The position numbers and the translations under genes are program-made. A stretch of 6,299 nt of DNA. Origin: Planctomycetota bacterium (GTDB lineage Bacteria > Planctomycetota > Brocadiia > JAJRTI01). The notes beneath the pieces were generated by a model that worked only from the letters and a program-made list of their open reading frames with translations, had not been told where the DNA came from and ran no database searches. Shown here piece after piece: positions 1 to 3,912 of this stretch (the stretch's first letter is position 1; every line of letters begins with the position of its first letter). The stretch is from the NCBI GenBank assembly GCA_024278415.1, contig JAJRTI010000986.1:1-6299 (forward strand). The letters run 5' to 3'.

Positions 1-209
1 CGCGCGCCGGACATGCTCACGCCTTTGGCCTCAACGATCCTCACCTTCCGACGCGCGAGCAAGTTGCGGGGATGAGTCTGCTCGACGCGCGCGCGGAACT
101 CCTCGAACGCGGTGTCGTTGTTGGCCCAGCTCTCAGTGGTCATGGCTACGTCCGCAGCGTGGGCGGTGCACGCGAACGCGAGGGCGATAGCGGTGAGTGC
201 TCTCGTCAT
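1..209 (-). CDS. Exported protein of unknown function, N-terminal part only (cut by window edge)
   Basis: An open frame starts at an ATG at 209-207 and runs off the left edge after 69 codons without a stop. The first ~19 residues look like a Sec signal peptide: an Arg at position 3, a hydrophobic Ala/Leu/Ile/Phe stretch at 4-13, and a likely cleavage motif A-H-A at 16-18 before A-D. The mature part starts D-V-A-M-T-T-E-S-W-A-N and is polar and charged (FEEFRARVEQ, then LLARRKVRIVEAKG). I do not recognise the family from this fragment. An upstream in-frame start is unlikely: the next ATG at 214 is in another frame and meets TGA at once. The Shine-Dalgarno is weak (GAGA, about 7 nt before the ATG). 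A clear promoter lies about 65 nt upstream at 275-303. The gene lies downstream of hicBA on the same strand, but its own promoter argues for separate transcription. The signal peptide is seen; the export role is inferred. Confidence 0.7.
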   Translation of the reverse strand, partial: MTRALTAIALAFACTAHAADVAMTTESWANNDTAFEEFRARVEQTHPRNLLARRKVRIVEAKGVSMSGA

Positions 210-338
210 GGCATGTCTCGGAATGGGGTGGGCACACGAGGTTGCCCCGCAGACTGACGGCCAAGTGAGCAACGATTATACCCAAGCCATATGGAGGCGA
301 CAATTGGCGAATAGCTCGCGAGGAGCCAGTCCGCGTTC
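210..338. other. Intergenic gap between hicA and the exported-protein gene
   Basis: This is 129 bp of non-coding sequence on the transcript side of hicA. Apart from the promoter at 275-303, I see only a perfect 8-bp palindrome CTCGCGAG at 315-322. There is no stem followed by a T-run, so I cannot support an intrinsic terminator for hicBA. Confidence 0.4.
275..303 (-). promoter_or_regulatory. Sigma70-type promoter for the exported-protein gene
   Basis: Read on the minus strand, a -35 box TTGTCG (303-298, 4 of 6 consensus bases) is followed by a 17-nt spacer and a perfect -10 box TATAAT (280-275). Transcription would start near 268, giving a leader of about 60 nt to the ATG at 209. It is one of the few AT-rich spots in a GC-rich intergenic region, and its position fits the gene downstream. 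Confidence 0.7.
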
Positions 339-557
339 TCACAGGCTCTCCCATTCGTCGCGATGGACTCCGGTTTGCTGGAGCAGCCGGCTGAGTAAGT
401 TCTTACCGATGTCTCCCTCGTGTGGGTTGGGTAGGCGGACTCGGATCTCGCCTCGTATCATGAATTGATGCTTCCCGCCAGCGTACGGCCCCGCGAATCC
501 GATCGTGCGCAGGTTCTTGATGAGGTTCTTACGCTTGATTGGGCCAAAGGCCGGCAT
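339..557 (-). CDS. hicA: HicA family toxin (mRNA interferase)
   Basis: A 72-residue protein of the usual HicA size. HicA toxins are small double-stranded-RNA-binding-fold ribonucleases that cleave mRNA and stop translation, and are held inactive by HicB. The sequence follows the family pattern from end to end: MPAFGPIKRKNLIKNL (helix 1), G-F at 20-21, GPYAGGKHQF at 23-32 with the expected catalytic histidine H30, a beta segment RGEIRVRLPNPH at 35-46, then D-I and a C-terminal helix ending DEWESL. The ATG at 557-555 shares one base with the hicB stop (TGATG), and there is no separate Shine-Dalgarno, so translation should be coupled to hicB. An in-frame extension upstream to 698 is open but lies inside hicB and does not resemble HicA. 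No residue expected for activity appears to be missing, so the toxin looks intact. Confidence 0.92.
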   Translation of the reverse strand: MPAFGPIKRKNLIKNLRTIGFAGPYAGGKHQFMIRGEIRVRLPNPHEGDIGKNLLSRLLQQTGVHRDEWESL

Positions 558-799
558 CAGACCGCAACGCCCACGTTTAGATCGATGCCCCCGACAGCGG
601 GGATAGAGTGCCCCATCTTGAGGCCCAATAGCAGCCACTCCTCCAGCACCTCGCGAAGCTCTTCTCGGCAGTCCTCCAAGGCACCTGCGTTGGCCCACAC
701 GCCTTCAAGCCCATTGATCTTGCCAAAGTAGCCCTCGCCGTCTGGGAGTATCTCGTAGTGCGCCTCGCGCATGGCAGCTTGGATGTACTCGGTCAGCAT
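557..799 (-). CDS. hicB: HicB family antitoxin
   Basis: An 80-residue short HicB (UPF0150-type, RNase-H-like fold) that neutralises HicA by direct binding. The pattern is typical: MLTEYIQAAM at 1-10, A-H-Y-E-I-L at 13-18, D-G-E-G-Y-F-G-K-I at 20-28, GLEGVWANAG at 30-39, then the helix DCREELREVLEEWLLLGLK at 43-61 and a short tail with GGIDL at 70-74. The start is taken at the ATG at 799-797, not the in-frame ATG at 805. The Shine-Dalgarno AGGAGG at 813-808 is 8 nt from 799 but only 2 nt from 805, and MLTEYIQ is the usual N-terminus. There is no C-terminal ribbon-helix-helix or HTH domain, as in many short HicB proteins, so the basis of autoregulation is not visible. It is the first gene of the operon, with antitoxin before toxin. 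Confidence 0.92.
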   Translation of the reverse strand: MLTEYIQAAMREAHYEILPDGEGYFGKINGLEGVWANAGALEDCREELREVLEEWLLLGLKMGHSIPAVGGIDLNVGVAV

Positions 800-807
800 T
801 GCCATTT

Positions 808-813
808 CCTCCT
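808..813 (-). promoter_or_regulatory. Shine-Dalgarno deciding the hicB start
   Basis: AGGAGG on the minus strand is a full anti-16S match. Its 8-nt spacing to the ATG at 799, against 2 nt to the ATG at 805, selects the downstream methionine. Confidence 0.8.
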
Positions 814-826
814 ATGCACGCAATCT

Positions 827-855
827 ATTCTCGCGCACATTCGAGGGGACGTCAA
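827..855 (-). promoter_or_regulatory. Sigma70-type promoter of hicBA
   Basis: On the minus strand, TTGACG (855-850, 5 of 6) is followed by a 17-nt spacer and GAGAAT (832-827, 4 of 6). The start site would fall near 820, giving a leader of about 20 nt that contains the AGGAGG. A GC-rich inverted repeat (CCCGCG at 857-862, CGCGGG at 868-873) abuts the -35 box and could be a regulator site or incidental. Confidence 0.65.
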
Positions 856-897
856 GCCCGCGGGGCGCGCGGGCGGGTAGAGCCGTCCACAGCAAGT

Positions 898-906
898 TGC
901 TACAAT
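898..906 (+). promoter_or_regulatory. Extended -10 promoter for the aldo/keto reductase
   Basis: TGC-TACAAT is an extended -10 element (TG at 898-899, hexamer at 901-906 with 5 of 6 matches). The -35 position 17 nt upstream (TAGAGC) is weak, which suits an extended -10 promoter. Transcription would start near 913, giving a leader of about 110 nt. It diverges from the hicBA promoter across roughly 45 bp. Confidence 0.5.
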
Positions 907-920
907 GACAACTTCTGTTG

Positions 921-969
921 GCGCCGCGCGGCCAGCCGCATGCCAGAGGTGGAAGAGTGGGCGCGGCGC
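921..969 (+). other. GC-rich stem in the reductase leader
   Basis: GCGCCGCGC at 921-929 is perfectly complementary to GCGCGGCGC at 961-969 across a 31-nt loop. It would form a stable stem in the untranslated leader between the proposed start site and the Shine-Dalgarno at 1009-1013. No known riboswitch or T-box features are seen. In such GC-rich sequence it may be chance. Confidence 0.3.
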
Positions 970-1021
970 GGCCGCGGGCAGCATTCGTCTTGTTCCCCTA
1001 ATCCAACCAGGAGCCCTATTC

Positions 1022-2146
1022 ATGCAATACCGTGACTACGGCAGCACCGGCCTCAAAGTCTCCGCGCTGGGCTACGGCGCCATGCGTCTGCCCAAGCGGG
1101 AAGACGGCAGTATTGACGAAGAGTATGCGATGCAATGCGTGCATCGCGCGTTCGAATTGGGCGTGAACTACATCGACACCGCGCACGGATACCACGGCGG
1201 CGAAAGCGAAGTGTTCGTGGGCAAGGCCGTCAAGGCTTGGGGCCGTGACAAGATCATCGTGTCCACGAAGAACCCGTCCAAAGAGGACACGGGCGACAAG
1301 TGGCGCGAGAAGTTCGACATCACCTTCGAGCGCATGGGCTTGGACTGTATCGACGTGCTCCACTTCCACTACATGAGCCTTCAGGATTTCGACGACAAGT
1401 TCAAGGGCCCCGGCCAGGGCCTCTCGATCATGCGCAAGCTCCAGGACGAGGGGCTCATCAAGTATGTCGTCTTCTCATCGCATGACAAGCCCGAAAACAT
1501 CAAGACGCTCATCAACACCGGCGAGTTCGACGGCATGACTGTGCAGTACAATCTGCTCGACCGCGCCAACGAGGAGGCCATCGCGCTCGCGCACGACAAG
1601 GGCATGGCCGTGATGGTCATGGGCCCGGTGGGCGGCGGCCGGCTCGTGGCGCCGTCGCAAGCGCTCCTGAGTGCGTTGGGCCGCGAGATCAAGAGCACCC
1701 CGGAGATCGCGCTGCGGTTCGTGCTCTCCAACCCCAACGTGAGCACCGCATTGTCCGGCATGAACTCCATCGAGCAAGTCGAGGAGAACGCCGCAACCGC
1801 GAGCGACGAAACTCCCCTGACCGACGAGGAGCGCAAGCAGGTCGAGGGCATGCTCGACAAGTGCCAGGAGCTGTCCAAGCTCTACTGCACCGGCTGCAAC
1901 TACTGCATGCCCTGCCCCAACGAAGTGAACATCCCCGAGAACTTCCGCATCATGAACCTGCACAAGGTCTGGGGCATGACCGACTACGCCAAGGCGCAGT
2001 ACCGCAAACTGGCGAACCCCAACGCCAAGCCCGATGGCAAGACCGCGGACGCGTGCGAGGAATGCGGAGAGTGCGAAGAGAAGTGCCCGCAGAACATCCC
2101 GATCCAAGAGCAACTCAAGGAGACCGCGAAGGCGCTGGGGGAGTAG
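1022..2146 (+). CDS. Aldo/keto reductase with C-terminal 4Fe-4S ferredoxin-like domain (COG1453 type)
   Basis: A 374-residue predicted cytoplasmic NAD(P)H-dependent oxidoreductase. Residues 1-260 form the aldo/keto reductase TIM barrel: N-terminus MQYRDYGSTGLKVSALGYG, catalytic tetrad D52 and Y57 (in YIDTAHGY), K83 (STKN) and H116 (HFHY). Residues 289-298 carry C-x2-C-x2-C-x2-C-P, and residues 345-355 carry C-x2-C-x2-C-x3-C-P, as in bacterial ferredoxins with two 4Fe-4S clusters. The family is therefore expected to couple carbonyl/alcohol chemistry to electron transfer; the substrate is not deducible. The start at 1022 is chosen because AGGAG at 1009-1013 sits 8 nt upstream and the family begins at MQYR. 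The frame is open back to an ATG at 905, but those 39 residues are low-complexity leader. It is a single-gene unit with no operon partner. It ends naturally with TAG after a charged helix. Confidence 0.93.
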   Translation: MQYRDYGSTGLKVSALGYGAMRLPKREDGSIDEEYAMQCVHRAFELGVNYIDTAHGYHGGESEVFVGKAVKAWGRDKIIVSTKNPSKEDTGDKWREKFDITFERMGLDCIDVLHFHYMSLQDFDDKFKGPGQGLSIMRKLQDEGLIKYVVFSSHDKPENIKTLINTGEFDGMTVQYNLLDRANEEAIALAHDKGMAVMVMGPVGGGRLVAPSQALLSALGREIKSTPEIALRFVLSNPNVSTALSGMNSIEQVEENAATASDETPLTDEERKQVEGMLDKCQELSKLYCTGCNYCMPCPNEVNIPENFRIMNLHKVWGMTDYAKAQYRKLANPNAKPDGKTADACEECGECEEKCPQNIPIQEQLKETAKALGE

Positions 2147-2306
2147 GCAGCGGCACATCTGACGTGGTCGTATCGCGGCGATTCCATCTGCGGGTTCGCT
2201 TCTACGGATGCCTGCTCTTGCCCTGACAGATGTGGCGGCGCTTCCCGTCGAGTGCATCCCGGCTGTGGCTTTCATGGGCGATGCATCCTTGCGTAGGATG
2301 CAATCA
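2147..2306. other. Intergenic region after the reductase gene
   Basis: No gene is supported here. A 7-bp stem (TGCATCC at 2282-2288, GGATGCA at 2296-2302) with a 7-nt loop lies just before the large palindrome. It is not followed by a T-run, so it is not a convincing intrinsic terminator. A long-range 8-bp match (CACATCTG at 2154-2161, CAGATGTG at 2227-2234) is probably incidental. Confidence 0.35.
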
Positions 2307-2317
2307 TGTGGTACAAA
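2289..2317 (+). promoter_or_regulatory. Candidate promoter of the abiE operon
   Basis: TTGCGT (2289-2294, weak -35), a 17-nt spacer, and TACAAA (2312-2317, 4 of 6) preceded by TG at 2309-2310 form an extended -10 element. The -10 lies inside the left arm of the 25-bp palindrome, so a protein bound there would block RNA polymerase. That arrangement fits autoregulation. Transcription would start near 2324, giving a leader of about 65 nt. Confidence 0.45.
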
Positions 2318-2358
2318 ACGTCGGTAGTTATTGATAACTACCGACGTTTTGTACCACA
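2307..2358. repeat. Perfect 25-bp inverted repeat, candidate AbiEi operator
   Basis: The left arm (2307-2331, beginning TGTGGTACAAAACG) and right arm (2334-2358, ending CGTTTTGTACCACA) are exact reverse complements separated only by TG at 2332-2333. The arms are AT-richer than their surroundings. AbiEi antitoxins are known to repress their own operon by binding inverted repeats in the promoter, and this repeat overlaps the candidate -10 box and ends 32 nt before the abiEi start. The operator role is inferred from position and symmetry. A transposon end or a transcript stem-loop are alternatives, but no transposase is present. Confidence 0.65.
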
Positions 2359-2390
2359 CATGTATGGGTCGCGGTGGCAGGAAAGAAGCG

Positions 2391-2903
2391 ATGCCAACCT
2401 CCAAGACTGCTCAAGTAGTGGCAATGGCCCGCCGGACGGGCGTCGTGCGCCCGCGTGATCTCCGGCATGCCGGCATTCCGCATCACTATCTGCAACGGCT
2501 CTGCCAGCGTGGCGAACTCATCCGGCTCGGCAGGGGCCTGTACGGTCTGCCCGATGCCGACCTCACCGAGAATCACAGCCTGGTCGAGGTATGCAAGCGG
2601 GTACCACATGGTGTCATCTGTCTGCTCACAGCTCTCCGCTTTCACGAACTGACAACCCAAGCTCCCTTCCAGGTCTGGGTCGCCATTGACTTCAAGGCTC
2701 GGTTGCCAAAGATGGACGGGCTGCAACTGCGGGTTGTCCGGTTTTCTGGGAAGGCCCTCAGTTCGGGCATCGAAGAGCATATGATCGAAGGAGTCAAGGT
2801 GAGGGTGTACTGCCCGGCCAAGACCGTTGTTGATTGTTTCAAGTACCGCAACAAGATCGGCCTGGACGTGGCCCTGGAGGCGCTCCGAGACTGCAAGCAA
2901 TAG
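2391..2903 (+). CDS. abiEi: AbiEi-type antitoxin of a type IV TA system, truncated by an amber codon
   Basis: A 170-residue product; the intact frame would be 200. AbiEi is a transcriptional autorepressor and antitoxin that counters AbiEii without binding it directly. Residues 1-55 form the winged-helix AbiEi_4-type N-terminus (TAQVVAMARRTGVVRPRDLR, then YLQRLCQRGELIRLGRGLYG). Residues ~60-170 follow the C-terminal antitoxin domain (HSLVEVCKRVPHGVICLLTALRFHEL, VWVAIDFKARLP, then CPAKTVVDCFKYRNKIGLDV and LEALRDC). The ATG at 2391 is preferred because AGGA at 2379-2382 lies 8 nt upstream; an in-frame ATG at 2364 has no Shine-Dalgarno, and the frame opens at 2331 inside the palindrome. TAG at 2901-2903 interrupts the conserved C-terminal helices, which continue in frame to TGA at 2991-2993. 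Loss of 30 residues probably weakens or abolishes function, although the DNA-binding domain remains. Confidence 0.85.
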   Translation: MPTSKTAQVVAMARRTGVVRPRDLRHAGIPHHYLQRLCQRGELIRLGRGLYGLPDADLTENHSLVEVCKRVPHGVICLLTALRFHELTTQAPFQVWVAIDFKARLPKMDGLQLRVVRFSGKALSSGIEEHMIEGVKVRVYCPAKTVVDCFKYRNKIGLDVALEALRDCKQ

Positions 2904-2993
2904 CGGCTATGCACGAATGATGAACTGTGGGAGTACTCCAAAGTTTGCCGAATGACGAAAGTGATGCAGCCCTACCTGGAGGCCATGGCATGA
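2904..2993 (+). pseudogene. abiEi: Detached C-terminus of abiEi, in frame after the amber codon
   Basis: The same frame continues for 29 codons after the TAG and ends at TGA (2991-2993). It reads RLCTNDELWEYSKVC and then RMTKVMQPYLEAMA, which matches the usual AbiEi end (…CT-x-DELW-x-Y-x-K-V-C-R … VMRPYLEA as I recall the family). No start codon with a ribosome-binding site precedes it, so it is a remnant and not a separate gene. It overlaps the original abiEii start as ATGA. Confidence 0.8.
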
Positions 2994-3085
2994 CTAAGCG
3001 CAGCCTCAAGAATCTGGCTGCATCCGTTCGGTAGCGGCTGGCCAACCGCCGGGCTGAGACGGGGGAGGACTTCGATCTCATACTC
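2990..3085 (+). pseudogene. abiEii: Original N-terminus of abiEii, interrupted by an amber codon at codon 15
   Basis: The family's usual start is visible at the ATG at 2990-2992, overlapping the abiEi stop as ATGA, the standard coupled arrangement. It encodes MTKRSLKNLAASVR, then TAG (3032-3034), then RLANRRAETGEDFDLIL running straight into the downstream toxin frame with no shift. AbiEii proteins commonly have Gln at the stop position, in the context V-R/H-Q-R-L (from memory of the family). CAG to TAG is one transition. Translation from here would yield a 14-residue peptide. Confidence 0.8.
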
Positions 3086-3904
3086 ATGCGGTACGCTATC
3101 GAGAGGCTGCTATTCCGGATTGTTCAGTCGGGTCACTACAGTCGCTTCGTCGTCAAGGGCGCCATGCTCTTTCCTCTATGGAGTGATCGAGTACACCGCC
3201 CGACCAAAGACCTGGACCTTCTCGGACACGGCGCCCCCTCGCCGCAACGCCTCGCAGAACTGTTCCAGAGTCTTTGCACTATTGAGGGTGCCGGGGATGG
3301 CCTCGAGTTCAATCCGAATACCATCACGGCCGATGAAATCCGCCAGGATCAGGAGTACGGTGGCCTGCGGGTGAAACTGCTGGCTACACTTGCCGGCGCC
3401 CGAATCCCTGTGCAAGTCGATGTCGGCTTCGGCGACGTCGTGACGCCCGCGCCGGTGGAGGTCGAGTACCCCACACTCCTCGATATGCCCGCACCGCGGA
3501 TACGCGCGTACACGAAGCAGTCCGTCGTGGCAGAGAAGCTCCAAGCCATGGTCGTGCTGGGCATGCAGAATAGTCGCATGAAGGACTTCTTCGACCTGTG
3601 GGTCATGGCGAAGGAGTTCGCGTTCAGCGGCCAGACGCTCGTTGACGCCATCCAAGCGACGTTCGAGCGGCGAACGACTGATGTGCCACACGTTGCGCCG
3701 ATTGGACTGACCGAGGAGTTCAGCGGCAGCCCGGACAAGGCGATCCAGTGGCAGGCCTTCCTGAGGCGCAGCAGCCTCGACGCGCCGACAGACCTATCTG
3801 GGGTCATCCGCATGCTACGGGAGTTCCTTCTCCTGCCCCTCGCCGCCGCGGCCAATGGTAAGCCCTTTGCCATGTCTTGGCCGCCCGGCGGACCGTGGTC
3901 TTAG
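3086..3904 (+). CDS. abiEii: AbiEii-type nucleotidyltransferase toxin, surviving frame lacking the first 32 codons
   Basis: A 272-residue remainder of a 304-codon toxin frame. AbiEii/DUF1814 toxins are nucleotidyltransferase-like enzymes that stop growth during phage infection. Numbered from the original start, the motifs are KGAMLF at 56-61, T-K-D-L-D-L at 72-77 (putative metal-binding D74 and D76), QVDVGFGD at 142-149, EKLQAM at 182-187 and SRMKDFFDLW at 195-204. All appear present, so the catalytic core is intact. The C-terminus (FAMSWPPGGPW) is the normal family end. The ATG at 3086 is only the first start codon after the amber: its nearest purine-rich stretch (GGGGGAGG) ends about 17 nt upstream, too far for good initiation, and it removes the N-terminal helix. 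It is therefore probably not expressed well, or is a pseudogene. It is convergent with the TIM-barrel gene, with 8 bases between stops. Confidence 0.85.
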   Translation: MRYAIERLLFRIVQSGHYSRFVVKGAMLFPLWSDRVHRPTKDLDLLGHGAPSPQRLAELFQSLCTIEGAGDGLEFNPNTITADEIRQDQEYGGLRVKLLATLAGARIPVQVDVGFGDVVTPAPVEVEYPTLLDMPAPRIRAYTKQSVVAEKLQAMVVLGMQNSRMKDFFDLWVMAKEFAFSGQTLVDAIQATFERRTTDVPHVAPIGLTEEFSGSPDKAIQWQAFLRRSSLDAPTDLSGVIRMLREFLLLPLAAAANGKPFAMSWPPGGPWS

Positions 3905-3912
3905 CGCAACAC
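3905..3912. other. 8-bp gap between convergent stop codons
   Basis: The abiEii stop (3902-3904, plus) and the TIM-barrel gene stop (3915-3913, minus) face each other. No hairpin with T-runs lies in or next to this gap, so transcripts from both sides probably overlap into the opposing gene. Confidence 0.5.

Noticed and set aside
558..698. Upstream in-frame extension of hicA (47 extra residues)
   Set aside because: It lies entirely within hicB in another frame, and the extra sequence is Arg/Gly-rich and unlike HicA. The TGATG junction marks the real start.
905..1021. N-terminal 39-residue extension of the aldo/keto reductase
   Set aside because: The family starts at MQYRDYG, a well-spaced AGGAG precedes 1022, the extension is not family-like, and the ATG at 905 overlaps the proposed -10 box.
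2154..2234. CACATCTG / CAGATGTG pair as a structured RNA or mobile element end
   Set aside because: Only 8 bp of complementarity across a 65-nt loop, with no further pairing or flanking duplication.
2282..2302. Intrinsic terminator for the reductase gene
   Set aside because: A 7-bp stem exists but is not GC-rich throughout and is followed by ATCATG, not a T-run.
2331..2390. Upstream starts for abiEi at 2331 (TTG) or 2364 (ATG)
   Set aside because: 2331 lies inside the palindrome and 2364 has no Shine-Dalgarno, whereas 2391 has AGGA 8 nt upstream and gives a family-like N-terminus.
1475..2404. 309-residue minus-strand frame across the reductase
   Set aside because: It is antisense to a clear enzyme gene, runs into the palindrome, and shows the Leu/Ala/Val/His bias of a shadow frame.
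2901..3034. Genome-wide reassignment of TAG to an amino acid, explaining the two amber codons
   Set aside because: The reductase (2144-2146), abiEii (3902-3904) and the TIM-barrel gene (3915-3913) all end at TAG exactly where their families normally end, so TAG acts as stop here.
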